A stretch of DNA of 64,000 bases. It comes from Tessaracoccus sp. (GTDB taxonomy: Bacteria > Actinomycetota > Actinomycetes > Propionibacteriales > Propionibacteriaceae). A program made the translations under genes and the position numbers. The stretch covers positions 434,001 to 498,000 of the forward strand of contig NZ_JADJNP010000001.1 of assembly GCF_016714275.1 (NCBI RefSeq). The letters are read 5' to 3'. This document shows, piece after piece, positions 15,989-24,815 of the stretch. A model generated the notes under the pieces. It was not told where the DNA came from and did not search any database. It saw only the letters and a list, made by a program, of their open reading frames with translations. Positions within the stretch are counted from its first letter, which is position 1; each line of letters starts with the position of its first letter.

Positions 15989-16657
15989 TCACCCCTCGGC
16001 AAGGAAGGCGAGGATCGCGCGCACGCGGCGATTCTCCTCCCCCGGCGCCAGACCTAGTTTCATGAAGATGTTCGACACGTGCTTCGCTACGGCCGCGCCG
16101 GAGAGGAACAGCTCAGCGGCGATCTGGGCGTTGGACAGCCCGCGCGCCATGAGCTCGAGCACCTCGAGTTCGCGTTGGGTTAGTTCGCCCAACCCGCTGC
16201 GGCTGCTGCGCATCATCGCGCGGGCCACGTCCGGATCGATTACCACGCCGCCGGAGAGGACGAGCCGGAGCGAGGCGACGAAGTCGGCGACCTCGGCGAC
16301 GCGGTCCTTCAACAGGTAGCCGGAGCCGCCGGAGCCCGGCCCCGAGGGCAGCGCGAACAGTTCTTGGGCGTACAGCGGGGCGACGTACTGGCTGAGCACC
16401 AGCACGCTCAAGCCCGGAAGCTCGGACTTCAGCTCCCGCGCGGCGCGCAGCCCGTCGTTGCTCATCGTCGGCGGCATCCGCACGTCGGTGATGACCGCGT
16501 CCGGGGCCTCGCCATCGGCAGCAAGCTGCCGCACCCGCGCGAGCAGGGCGTCGGCCCGCGCCTCCTGCGCCACGACCTCGAACCCCTGCCGGGTCAGCAG
16601 GCCGACGAGACCCTCCCGCAGCAGCGCCGAGTCGTCGGCCACGACGAGCCTCTTCAC
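15989..16657 (-). CDS. NarL/FixJ-family response regulator
   Basis: A 222-residue regulator. The receiver domain has VVADDSALL with the acidic pocket, the aspartate in AVITDVRMPPT, and the lysine in GYLLKDRV. The LuxR-type HTH is near the C-terminus (LTQRELEVLELMARGLSNAQIAAELF). The GTG at 16657 overlaps the kinase stop by 4 nt (GTGA). Together with the kinase it faces the divergent MacB/FtsX-type transporter, which is the likely target. Confidence 0.92.
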   Translation of the reverse strand: MKRLVVADDSALLREGLVGLLTRQGFEVVAQEARADALLARVRQLAADGEAPDAVITDVRMPPTMSNDGLRAARELKSELPGLSVLVLSQYVAPLYAQELFALPSGPGSGGSGYLLKDRVAEVADFVASLRLVLSGGVVIDPDVARAMMRSSRSGLGELTQRELEVLELMARGLSNAQIAAELFLSGAAVAKHVSNIFMKLGLAPGEENRRVRAILAFLAEG

Positions 16658-17367
16658 ACCGTCACCCCCGTCTCGCCGCGCCGCAGCAGCAGCGGCACCG
16701 AGGCCGCCACCTGCGTCGGACCGCCCGGCGGGCTCGAGATCGTCAGCTCGCCGCCGAAGGCCGCGAGCCGCTCGCGCAGTCCCGACAACCCGTGCCCGGA
16801 GACGATGCGGGCTCCCCCGGGGCCGGCGTCGACCACCGAGACCCGCAAGTACTGATCCGCCGTCAACAAGACGGTGACGTCGGCCCCGGGCGCATGCTTC
16901 GCCGCGTTGGCGATGGCTTCGGTCGCGAAGAAGTATCCGGTGGCGAGCACGCCCTCGGGGAGATCGGGCAGCGGATTGGGGCAGACGATCCGCACGTGCG
17001 GCGAGCGGTTCGCGACATCGGCGAGTGCCGCGGCCAACCCGCGCTCGACCAGGATCGTGGGGTGAATGCCCCGGACGGTGGCGCGCAGGGAGTCGAGCCC
17101 GAGCGCGAGGGCGGCGCGGGCGTCGGCGAGCAACACCCTCACCTCCGGGTCGCGGCTCACCGACTCGGAACCCATCGCCTCGCCCAGCTTCATCGCCGCC
17201 GCCACGAGGTACTGCTGCGTGCCGTCGTGCAGGTCCCGCTCGATCCGCCGCCGCTCCACCTCGTAGGCGTCGACGATGATCCGCCGAGACGCGGTCAGCT
17301 CGGCGATCTCCCTGGCCGCCGCGTCCTCGTTCGACTCGCGGCGCCGACGTCGAAACCACACGACCAC
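16654..17367 (-). CDS. Soluble histidine kinase (NarX-type HisKA_3)
   Basis: About 237 residues. The phosphoacceptor segment is VERRRIERDLHDGTQQYLV, with His in RDLHDG. The ATPase lobe has the N box ATEAIANAAKHA and the GHGLSGLRERL loop. No clear membrane spans are present beyond a short hydrophobic start, so this kinase lacks a sensor domain of its own and may be driven through the transporter. An upstream GTG at 17436 lies inside a palindromic operator and is unlikely. GTG 17367, or 17361 with GATAGG upstream, is preferred. Confidence 0.82.
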   Translation of the reverse strand: MVVWFRRRRRESNEDAAAREIAELTASRRIIVDAYEVERRRIERDLHDGTQQYLVAAAMKLGEAMGSESVSRDPEVRVLLADARAALALGLDSLRATVRGIHPTILVERGLAAALADVANRSPHVRIVCPNPLPDLPEGVLATGYFFATEAIANAAKHAPGADVTVLLTADQYLRVSVVDAGPGGARIVSGHGLSGLRERLAAFGGELTISSPPGGPTQVAASVPLLLRRGETGVTV

Positions 17368-17422
17368 GAACCTATCGGATGGGGCCTGGAGTATGACCCG
17401 CCCCACCCTGGCGGCGTGGAAA

Positions 17423-17440
17423 GGTAGTGCCAGCACTACC
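17423..17440. promoter_or_regulatory. Palindromic operator in the divergent region
   Basis: GGTAGTGC-CA-GCACTACC is a perfect 8-bp inverted repeat with a 2-bp spacer. It lies between the kinase/regulator operon and the divergent ABC transporter genes. NarL-type regulators recognise similar palindromes, so it is a good candidate for the response regulator binding site controlling both directions (inference). Confidence 0.6.
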
Positions 17441-17496
17441 CCAAGACCATCGCGGGCGCTGTGGTCTCACGGCCCCGACCCGAGTGAGATGGAAGC

Positions 17497-18222
17497 ATGA
17501 ATCAGCAACACCCTCTGCTCACCACCCGCGACATCACGCGATCGTTCGGCCAGGTCCGTGCCCTTGCCGGCGTCTCCCTCGATATCCGCGCCGGCGAGAC
17601 GGTCGCGATCATGGGCCCCTCCGGGTCCGGGAAGTCGACCCTCCTGCACTGCCTCTCCGGCGTGCTCACCCCCGACGACGGCGAGGTCGCTTTCGACGGC
17701 GCGGCCCTCGCCCGGCTAAGCGACAGGGACCGTTCGCATGTACGGCTCAACCAGTTCGGGTTCGTCTTCCAGGACAACCAGCTCATCCCCGAGCTTTCGG
17801 CCCGCGAGAACGTCGCCCTCCCGCTCATGCTTACCGGGACGCCCCGTGGCCGCGCGCTGAAGGAGGCCGACGGCGTGCTCGGCCGGATCGGCATCCCCGA
17901 CCTGCGCACCCGACGCCCCGGTGACATGTCCGGCGGACAGGCTCAGCGCGTCGCCATCGCGCGGGCGCTCGTCGGGCGGCCGAAGGTGGTATTCGCCGAC
18001 GAGCCCAGCGGCGCCCTCGACCAGGCGACGGGTCACGAGGTGATGCAGTTGCTCACCACCACCGCCGCCATGGAAGGAGCCAGCCTCGTCCTCGTGACGC
18101 ACGACCCGAACGTCGCGCGCTGGTGCTCCCGCCTGATCGAGATCCGTGACGGGCTCGTCCACGCCGACAGGATCCTCGCCGCCGGGTGGTCTGAGGCACA
18201 CGCGGACGGCGTCGCGCGATGA
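17497..18222 (+). CDS. MacB/LolD-type ABC ATPase
   Basis: A 241-residue ATPase with Walker A GPSGSGKSTLLH, the Q-loop region FVFQDNQLIPELSARENVALPL, signature MSGGQAQRVAIARAL, Walker B VVFADEPSGALD and the switch region VLVTHDPNVA. This subtype pairs with FtsX/MacB-like permeases that couple ATP hydrolysis to work across the membrane. The ATG follows GATGGAAG. Its stop overlaps the permease ATG by 4 nt. Confidence 0.93.
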   Translation: MNQQHPLLTTRDITRSFGQVRALAGVSLDIRAGETVAIMGPSGSGKSTLLHCLSGVLTPDDGEVAFDGAALARLSDRDRSHVRLNQFGFVFQDNQLIPELSARENVALPLMLTGTPRGRALKEADGVLGRIGIPDLRTRRPGDMSGGQAQRVAIARALVGRPKVVFADEPSGALDQATGHEVMQLLTTTAAMEGASLVLVTHDPNVARWCSRLIEIRDGLVHADRILAAGWSEAHADGVAR

Positions 18223-19634
18223 GCGGCGCGAGGGGCCTCTCCACGCTGAGCCTGCAACTGACCCGGTCACGCTTCCGCAGCAGGCAGGGTGAATCCCTGC
18301 TGTACCTGGCGTCGATCTTCGCCTACGTCGTGTGCTCGGCGCTCGCGCTGACGGTCGCGGGCGGCACCTGGATGTTCTTCAACCGCTGGCAGCACCCCAC
18401 GGGAGTCCTGGCGGAGATGGTCGAGGCCGACCCCACCTTCGAGAGCGTGCTGCTCTTCTACTTCGTCCTCGCCCTCATCGCCTGCGCGCTGGTGGTGCCG
18501 TCGATGGTGTCGCTGGCGGCGTCCGCCGCGGTATTGGGTGCCCGCGGCCGTGAGCGCAGGCTCGCGACGCTGCGCCTGATCGGGCTGTCGTCGGGCGAGG
18601 TCACGCGGATGTCGCTGATCGACACGCTCATCCAGGCGGCCCTGGGCAGCGCGGTCGGGTTCATCGTCTACTGGGCGACCCTTCCGCTGTGGCACACCCT
18701 CACGCTCATCGCGCTCCCCGTCGAGGCGCACGAGATGTGGCTGCCGTGGTGGCTGCTCGCCGCGGTGCTAGGCAGCACCGTGCTGATCGGCCTCGCCGCG
18801 TCCTGGTGGGGGCTGCGCCAGGTCCGGATCTCGCCGCTCGGGGTCGCCCGACGCGCCTCTCGACCCGCGCTGCGGGCCTGGCGGCTCGCGGCCTTCGTCG
18901 TCGTCCTCGCCCTGGCCTTCGTGACGCTCACGGTGTTCCCGCCCGGGCGCTCGCTGCTGCCGTTCCTCGTCATGGGGACGGTGATCCTGGTCGTGGTCTG
19001 GGGCATCAACCTGGTCGCCCCATGGTTGCTGCAGCAGGCGAGCAGGCTCGTCGCCCAGGCCCCCTCCCCGTCGCTGGTCTGGGCGGCCCGGCGCGTGCAG
19101 GCCAACCCTCGCGGTACCTGGCAGCGGGTGTCGGGGCTGATGCTGCTGACCCTGATCGGCGGCTACATCGCGATGATGCCGATCACGCTCAACGCCGACG
19201 CCGGCGACCGCGCGGGCTTCTTCGAGGCGACGCTGTGGGACTTCACCAAGGGCTCCGTGATCGCCCTGTCCGTCGGCCTCGTCCTGACGGCGACCTCCAT
19301 CCTGATCACGCAGGCGTCCGCCGTCCTCGAGCGGGCCGAGCAGTCGCGCGCCCTGGACAGGATGGGGGCGCCCCGCGGCTACATCTCGCGCGTCACCTGG
19401 CTCGAGACCCTCGGACCGCTGGTGGTGGCGCTCGCGATGGGCACCCTCGCCGGGGCCGCGCTGGCCCTTCCGATGTCCCAGGCGGCCGAGTCCGTCGGCG
19501 CGGAGGCGACCTCGGGCCCGCTGGTCCTCGGCGCGGTGCTCGCCGCGGGCATCGCCCTGACCGTCGGCGCGTTGGCCGCGACCCAGCCGCTGCAGCGCCA
19601 GGTCCTCGCCGTCGTCGAGCGCCGCAACGACTAG
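18219..19634 (+). CDS. FtsX-like ABC permease
   Basis: A 471-residue membrane protein with eight to ten hydrophobic spans in two similar halves. Each half contains an FtsX-type stretch (LGARGRERRLATLRLIGLSSGEVTRM and AVLERAEQSRALDRMGAPRGYISRV), the known repeat of this family. The loops are short, unlike MacB with its large periplasmic domain. In actinobacteria and firmicutes such transporters with a linked two-component system often respond to antimicrobial peptides. It ends just before a palindromic hairpin. Confidence 0.88.
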   Translation: MSGARGLSTLSLQLTRSRFRSRQGESLLYLASIFAYVVCSALALTVAGGTWMFFNRWQHPTGVLAEMVEADPTFESVLLFYFVLALIACALVVPSMVSLAASAAVLGARGRERRLATLRLIGLSSGEVTRMSLIDTLIQAALGSAVGFIVYWATLPLWHTLTLIALPVEAHEMWLPWWLLAAVLGSTVLIGLAASWWGLRQVRISPLGVARRASRPALRAWRLAAFVVVLALAFVTLTVFPPGRSLLPFLVMGTVILVVVWGINLVAPWLLQQASRLVAQAPSPSLVWAARRVQANPRGTWQRVSGLMLLTLIGGYIAMMPITLNADAGDRAGFFEATLWDFTKGSVIALSVGLVLTATSILITQASAVLERAEQSRALDRMGAPRGYISRVTWLETLGPLVVALAMGTLAGAALALPMSQAAESVGAEATSGPLVLGAVLAAGIALTVGALAATQPLQRQVLAVVERRND

Positions 19635-20857
19635 CGAGAGGAATCGCCTATAGCTCGGCCGAATTGGCAGGATCGTGCCAGTTCGGCCGAGTTAGTGGTC
19701 AATCGTCTCGGTTGACCCGCCGCGTAGGGAACCACGCCGACGGCGCTACCCAACGCACCGGCGGCCGCGGCGCGGGGGATGCGCTCCTGCTCTAGGCGGA
19801 GGTCGTCGGCGCGGAGGAGGGCCAGCGCCTCCAGCTCGGCGACGGTGAGGTAGCCGATCTCCCCACGATAGGGCCGCGGCTCCGGAACCGCGAACTCACG
19901 ATGCGCCTCCAGCGTCGAGGCATCCATCAACACGGATCTGGTCTGCGGGAGCGCCGCCCGCACCGAGCCGAGGATCTGGAACCCATAGGTGTCCAGGTCG
20001 CCCCAGTACACGACGGCGGCGTCGCGGATCCACCCCACCTCGGCCAGGGACGGCGCTGCGAAGCCCATCCCGTGCACCGCCACGGTCGCTGACAACTCCG
20101 GCAGCGTCGATACCGACGTGAGGTTCTCGCAGACCAGGACGTACGCCGGCGTGAGTGCCAGGGCCACCAGTTCGTCCAGACCGACGGTGAACTCCGCGGC
20201 GCCGCTCCACGACCCTGGGTCGAGAATCCTCACCCGGAAGCCAACGCCGTGGCGTCGCAGTCCGGTGGCCTCGCCGGTGATCGCCGCGGCGAGCGGCTCG
20301 ACGACCGCGCGGTGCCGCTCGAACCACTTGGTGTCGACGCCCGCCACCGGCAGCTCGCGCTCCCAGAGGCCCGAGCCGGGATGTGCGACGAGCCAGCCCA
20401 GCACCCTTGCCAGCTTCGGCACGTCCTCGATCGTCATCTTCACGAGCGCCCGGGCCGCGCTCTGCACGGCCTCCCCGAACGCGACGTCGGGCCAACCGCG
20501 GCGCAGAGTGTCGACCGTCGCCTCCGAGACGCCCCAGCCGTCGGCCTGGCCGGCGATGCGCGCGACGGCCGCCGGGGCGCAGGACACGCGCGCGGGAAGG
20601 ACCTGATGGCCGAGCGACGGCCAGGAGCGCGTCGCCCACCTCACCTCGACGCCCTCGCTCTCCCCGAACCGGCGCCACGCCGTCGCCCACGCGGCGGCGC
20701 GGTCGGGCGCGACGAGCGCCTCCCGCTCGGTGGGCGGATGCAAGGGCCAGCTCAACGGCTCGGCCGGCACGTCCTCGGCCAACGCTCCCAGCCATGCCGG
20801 GAAGCGCCGAGCCCACGCCCGTGCGGCATAGGACCGGAAATCGTCGACCGTCCTCAC
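19631..20857 (-). CDS. jetD: Wadjet protein JetD (Toprim-like nuclease subunit)
   Basis: A 408-residue protein with the DUF3322 N-terminal and DUF2220 C-terminal regions. The nuclease-like Toprim part carries the glutamate in LVCENLTSVSTLPE and the acidic pair in VVYWGDLDTYGFQIL. In Wadjet, JetD cuts small circular DNA captured by JetABC. The GTG start overlaps the jetC stop by 4 nt. The family would normally end near RLEQERIPRAAAAGAL; a tail of about 35 residues runs through the palindrome at 19654-19691 and overlaps the convergent permease stop. The tail is probably a late addition or read-through of a lost stop. Confidence 0.9.
   Translation of the reverse strand: MRTVDDFRSYAARAWARRFPAWLGALAEDVPAEPLSWPLHPPTEREALVAPDRAAAWATAWRRFGESEGVEVRWATRSWPSLGHQVLPARVSCAPAAVARIAGQADGWGVSEATVDTLRRGWPDVAFGEAVQSAARALVKMTIEDVPKLARVLGWLVAHPGSGLWERELPVAGVDTKWFERHRAVVEPLAAAITGEATGLRRHGVGFRVRILDPGSWSGAAEFTVGLDELVALALTPAYVLVCENLTSVSTLPELSATVAVHGMGFAAPSLAEVGWIRDAAVVYWGDLDTYGFQILGSVRAALPQTRSVLMDASTLEAHREFAVPEPRPYRGEIGYLTVAELEALALLRADDLRLEQERIPRAAAAGALGSAVGVVPYAAGQPRRLTTNSAELARSCQFGRAIGDSSR
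19654..19691. terminator. Long palindrome between convergent genes
   Basis: CTCGGCCGAATTGGCA and TGCCAGTTCGGCCGAG pair over 16 bp with one mismatch around a 6-nt loop. It starts 20 nt after the permease stop codon and lies inside the 3' part of the jetD frame. There is no T tract. It may act as a bidirectional terminator. Confidence 0.55.
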
Positions 20858-23800
20858 AGCAGCACGCCCTGCTCGGGTTCCTTCCCCACCGACGGGGCCT
20901 CGACGTCGTAGTGCAGCTGCTGCAGCATCGACCCTCGCCCCGGCTGGTTAGTGACCATGACGACGCCGCCGACGTAGTCGTCGATGGTTTGGAGCATCTT
21001 CATCGGAGTAGCGAGCAGCAGCTGGAAGCCGAAGGTACGAAACACCTCGAGGCCGGCTTGGGTGAAGGTGTGATCGGCCTTGTCGAAGGCCTCGTCGATG
21101 ACGACAAGCGCGTAGGTCGGCGCAGCCTGCCCCTCGGGCGCGAGCTGGAACCGCAGGGCCGCGGCGAGGCAGAACGTGACCAGCTTCTGCCGCTCGCCGC
21201 CGGAACGCCCGCCGGACCCGGTGTAGACGTCGACCTGCACGCCGTCATCGTCGATCACCCGCGCCTGGAACTGGACGTGCTGCCGGGTGTCGAGACACCG
21301 GTCGCGCCAGGATCTGTCCGCGGAGTCCGCCGAGCCGAGCCGGTCGAGCAGCGCCTCCATCCGGCCGAAACGCTCCTCCGCCTGGCGGCGATCCTCCGCG
21401 CCGCCGACGTCGAGCATCGAGCCCTCGGTGATCTGGTTCAGCGTGCGCAAGAAGGTGTCGACATCGGGCAGCGAACGATGCAGCACCTTGATCTGAAGCC
21501 TGCCCTCGCGGCCGAACGGGGTCATCAGCAGCGAGCGGTTCACCTCGTCGACGCGGCTGCGGATCTCGCGGTGCGCGTTGCGGATCTGCTGCGCGAGCGT
21601 CGAGATGTTGTTGCGGGCCTGGCGGTCGAGCAGGTCGAAGAAGCGGTCCTCGAACTCCGGGAGCCGGTCGCCCTCCAAGTCGTCGAGCCGGTCCAGGAAC
21701 TCTGGCAGGAACTCGCGGCTGCTGTCCCAGTCCGCGGCCGCGGCCCTCCAGGTGTCGCGATAGTGCTCCATCCGCTGGGTTGCCTTGCGGTCGGCCTTGC
21801 CGATCGCTTCCGAGAGGCCGGTGTCGGCGCCGTGCAGTTGTTCCCGCAGCCGGCCGTCCAGCTCGGTGGCCGTGGCCGCGAGGCTGGCGGCCCTGTCATC
21901 GAGGGCCTCCCGGACCGGATCGGGGACCGGCTCCGCGTCGGCGAGTTGGCGCTCGACTGCCCCGATCTCCCTCGCGAGGGTGGTCAACCGGTCCTCCTGC
22001 CGCAGCAGAGCGACGCGAAGCTTCTCCAGCGCATCGTCGGCCTTCGCCTTCCTTTCCACGGCCCGCCTGAGCGCAACCTCCAAGGCCCGCAGGTCACGGT
22101 GGGTGTCTCTCAGCTGCCCCAGCTGCGTCTCGACGGCAGCGATCCGTGCGTCGTGCGCGGCAAGGTCGACCTGCTCCCACGCGAAGCCTTCCAGCGCCCG
22201 CAGCGCCCGCTCGCGGTCCCGGCGCTCGGCATCCTCGGCGTCGAGTGTGCGCAGCCGAGCCTCGATCCCCTCCAGTTCCTCGCGAGAGACCGCGAGGAGG
22301 CGCTCGAGCTCCGCCTCCTTCGCCTCGGTGGAGAAACCCAGCACCCAGCGCGACCGGTCGTCGACACGGCGCCGGTCGTCTTTCTCGTGCAGCTGGGTCG
22401 AGTGCTTGACCTGGCCGTTGCGGGTGACGGCGCGGTCGTGGGCGGCGAACTCACCGACGTTCGCGACACACGCGTAGCCGTAGCGGCGATGCAGCCGCTC
22501 GGCCAGCCAGCCGGTGTAGGGCCCGTCGGCGAGTTCCACCTTGCCAGGCAGCAGCCCTTCGGCGGCAACCGGTGGTGCCGCACGCTCCTCGGGCTCGACG
22601 CGCTCGTAGACGAGCCGCGCGCCGAGGTACTCGCCGTCGATGAATTCCGCCGCCGCCAGGTAGTGCCGCGCGGGGACGACGAGGGTACGGCCGAAGCCGC
22701 CGAGCACGCGCTCGATGGCGCCCGTCCACCCGGCCTCCTCGGCGCGCACCTGGAGCAGTTCGCCGACGAAGGGCAGGGTGGAGACCGGCACCTGAAGCAG
22801 CTGGGCCAGGTTCTCGCGCACGCCGAGCAGCCGCGCATCGAGGTTGGACCGATGCCGACGCACCGCATCCAGCTCGTCGGCGAGCCGACGATGGGCGTCG
22901 GCCAGTCGACCCTTGCGCTGCAGCAGCTCGCCTTGGGCCCGCCCGAAGCGGGCCGCGCGGGCCGCCAGCTCTGCCTGGGCCTCGGCAATCCGCTCCCCGA
23001 AGCCCGCGACGTCCTCCGGGCTCACGGGGAGCGCCGCACCGATCGCGTCTGCCGCCAGCTGCAGCCTGTCGCGTGCCTTGGCCGCCGCGTCGCGATTCGC
23101 GACATGGACGTCGAGCAGCTCCTCCAGGGTCTGGATGTCGCCGCCGCCAGACCCGTCGACAGCCTGCTGGCTTCGTCGCCGCTCCGCCTCCGCGTCCCGC
23201 GCCTCACCGCCGGCCGCATCGACCTCCGCCACGAGGCGGTCGCGCAGGGGGCCCGCCAGGTCGGCCTCGGTGCGCAACTCCTCGCGCCGCCGAGTCGTCA
23301 CCCAGGTGCCGAGGTGGGTCAGCTGCTCGCGCACCTCGCGGCGCTGATCCTCCAACAGGCGAAGCTCGCTGTCCAGCGCACGCAGCGGCGCCAGTGCCTC
23401 CACCTGCCGCCGCGCATCGACGACCGACGCGTGTGCCGAGCGCAGCTCGCCGAACTGCGCGATCGTCGTCTCCGCGAGCGCGAAGGTCTCCGGCACGTCG
23501 AGCATGAAGTCGCGGAAAAGCGCGTCGAGGTTGGTGAGGTTCTTGGCCGACTGCGTCTTGTGCAGCAGCACCTGCGCCTGTTCCGAGCCGATGCCCAGCA
23601 GCTTGCGGAACCGCTCCGAGAAGGCCGAATACCCCTCATGGCGGTAGAGATGCCAACCCGGGTAGGCGTTCTTCATGCGCCGGTACTCCAGGCCGTTGGC
23701 CACGAAGTCCTTCACCTCGAGCAGGTCGGGGCGCCCGGGCGCGATGGCGTACAGCGAGCGCAGGTCGTCCCGGTTGGTGGAGCTGCCGCTGATGTGAAAC

Positions 23801-24174
23801 AACCGCAGCAGCGTGATCTCGCGGCGCGCCTCGTCGACGAACGTGAGCGCGATCCCGCTCCACGTCGGCCCCTTGCGCAGGAACGCCGCGCCCACCTCCC
23901 CGGTCTCCTCGTCGGCCTCGCGCTTGTGCGCGCCGCGGACGTAGGTGACGAGGCTGCGGTCGTGATCCCGGGTGTCGGTCCCTTGCGCCGCCGCGTTGAA
24001 CCGCACCTTCGCGGGCGCCACGAGGATCGCGGCCATGGCGTCGAGCACGGACGACTTCCCCGCGCCCGACGGCCCGGTGAGCAGCATGCCCTTCCACGGC
24101 ACGTCGAACGCCCAGGCACCCTCAAAGGTCCCCCAGTTGATCAGCTGAACGCGCGCGAGTCGGTGCTGATTCAC
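20854..24174 (-). CDS. jetC: Wadjet protein JetC (SMC/MukB-like ATPase)
   Basis: A 1106-residue SMC-like motor. Walker A is GPSGAGKSSVLDAM near residue 34. Long coiled coils (about 260-440 and 630-850) flank a central hinge-like region. The signature TGSGGRSGGERQKLVTF and Walker B ALVVIDEAFDKAD lie near the C-terminus. By family knowledge JetC dimers with JetA and JetB extrude DNA loops and detect small closed circles. The GTG at 24174 overlaps the jetB stop by 4 nt. The start motif NQHRLARVQLINWGTFEG is typical of MukB-like N-termini. Confidence 0.95.
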   Translation of the reverse strand: MNQHRLARVQLINWGTFEGAWAFDVPWKGMLLTGPSGAGKSSVLDAMAAILVAPAKVRFNAAAQGTDTRDHDRSLVTYVRGAHKREADEETGEVGAAFLRKGPTWSGIALTFVDEARREITLLRLFHISGSSTNRDDLRSLYAIAPGRPDLLEVKDFVANGLEYRRMKNAYPGWHLYRHEGYSAFSERFRKLLGIGSEQAQVLLHKTQSAKNLTNLDALFRDFMLDVPETFALAETTIAQFGELRSAHASVVDARRQVEALAPLRALDSELRLLEDQRREVREQLTHLGTWVTTRRREELRTEADLAGPLRDRLVAEVDAAGGEARDAEAERRRSQQAVDGSGGGDIQTLEELLDVHVANRDAAAKARDRLQLAADAIGAALPVSPEDVAGFGERIAEAQAELAARAARFGRAQGELLQRKGRLADAHRRLADELDAVRRHRSNLDARLLGVRENLAQLLQVPVSTLPFVGELLQVRAEEAGWTGAIERVLGGFGRTLVVPARHYLAAAEFIDGEYLGARLVYERVEPEERAAPPVAAEGLLPGKVELADGPYTGWLAERLHRRYGYACVANVGEFAAHDRAVTRNGQVKHSTQLHEKDDRRRVDDRSRWVLGFSTEAKEAELERLLAVSREELEGIEARLRTLDAEDAERRDRERALRALEGFAWEQVDLAAHDARIAAVETQLGQLRDTHRDLRALEVALRRAVERKAKADDALEKLRVALLRQEDRLTTLAREIGAVERQLADAEPVPDPVREALDDRAASLAATATELDGRLREQLHGADTGLSEAIGKADRKATQRMEHYRDTWRAAAADWDSSREFLPEFLDRLDDLEGDRLPEFEDRFFDLLDRQARNNISTLAQQIRNAHREIRSRVDEVNRSLLMTPFGREGRLQIKVLHRSLPDVDTFLRTLNQITEGSMLDVGGAEDRRQAEERFGRMEALLDRLGSADSADRSWRDRCLDTRQHVQFQARVIDDDGVQVDVYTGSGGRSGGERQKLVTFCLAAALRFQLAPEGQAAPTYALVVIDEAFDKADHTFTQAGLEVFRTFGFQLLLATPMKMLQTIDDYVGGVVMVTNQPGRGSMLQQLHYDVEAPSVGKEPEQGVLL

Positions 24175-24815
24175 GGAGCGGCCATCCTCTCGAGGTCGGT
24201 GGTGACCGCGGCGACCTCGTCTGCCCCGAAGACCAGGCGCAGCACCGGTGAGATCTCCCACCGGTCGTCGGCCTCCGCCTTCAGCAGGATCGAGTTGCCG
24301 GTCATCTTGGCGATCGAGCGGGTGATCTTGTCCTCCTGGGACTTCTTGTCCGTCGTGTCGCCCCGCAGGAAGCCGCGCAGCTGATCCTCGATCTCGTCGC
24401 GTCCGACGAAAACCCGTGCGGCGGCGCCCTGGTTCGCCAGGAGCAGGCGGCGGAGAAACAGCACGAGCACGGTGTCCAGGAGCGTCAGCGGGTGGCGGCG
24501 CACCACCTTCGGCGCGTCGTCGAGCGCGAGGTTGCGGACGAAGGCGACCCCGGCGTCGCGGTCGACGACGAGCTCAAGGTAGAGGTCTGCCAGGCGGGAC
24601 CGCACCACCTTCTCGTGGCGTTCGAGCGCCGCCCACAAGAGGGCGTGGTCCTGCGCCCGCACGTACGGCCCGTTGATCAGCTTGAGCAGCACCCTGCGAG
24701 TCCCCGGGTCGAGTTCCCCGGGGTCGTCGGGCGCCTCGACGGCGGCGTCGTCGACGTCGTCGAACTCGTCGACGGCATCGTCGTCCGCCCGCCGAGGCGC
24801 GCTCTGCATGCTCAT
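24171..24815 (-). CDS. jetB: Wadjet protein JetB (DUF4194, MukE-like)
   Basis: A 214-residue protein. After an acidic N-terminus (residues 5-35) come winged-helix-like segments; VFLRRLLLANQGAAARVFVGRDEI and GNSILLKAEADDRWEISPVLRLVFG are typical of DUF4194. It is the KITE/MukE-like partner that binds the JetA kleisin. ATG 24815 (MSMQSAPRR) overlaps the jetA stop by 4 nt, and this set the start over the longer open frame. Confidence 0.92.
   Translation of the reverse strand: MSMQSAPRRADDDAVDEFDDVDDAAVEAPDDPGELDPGTRRVLLKLINGPYVRAQDHALLWAALERHEKVVRSRLADLYLELVVDRDAGVAFVRNLALDDAPKVVRRHPLTLLDTVLVLFLRRLLLANQGAAARVFVGRDEIEDQLRGFLRGDTTDKKSQEDKITRSIAKMTGNSILLKAEADDRWEISPVLRLVFGADEVAAVTTDLERMAAP

Noticed and set aside
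17368..17436. Upstream GTG as the start of the second histidine kinase
   Set aside because: That codon lies inside the palindromic operator at 17423-17440; a start at 17367 or 17361 keeps the operator in the promoter region.
20383..24384. Long open frame on the plus strand opposite the Wadjet genes
   Set aside because: It is antisense to jetC and is created by the GC-rich third codon positions. Its translation is low complexity and matches no family, while the minus-strand frame has clear SMC motifs.
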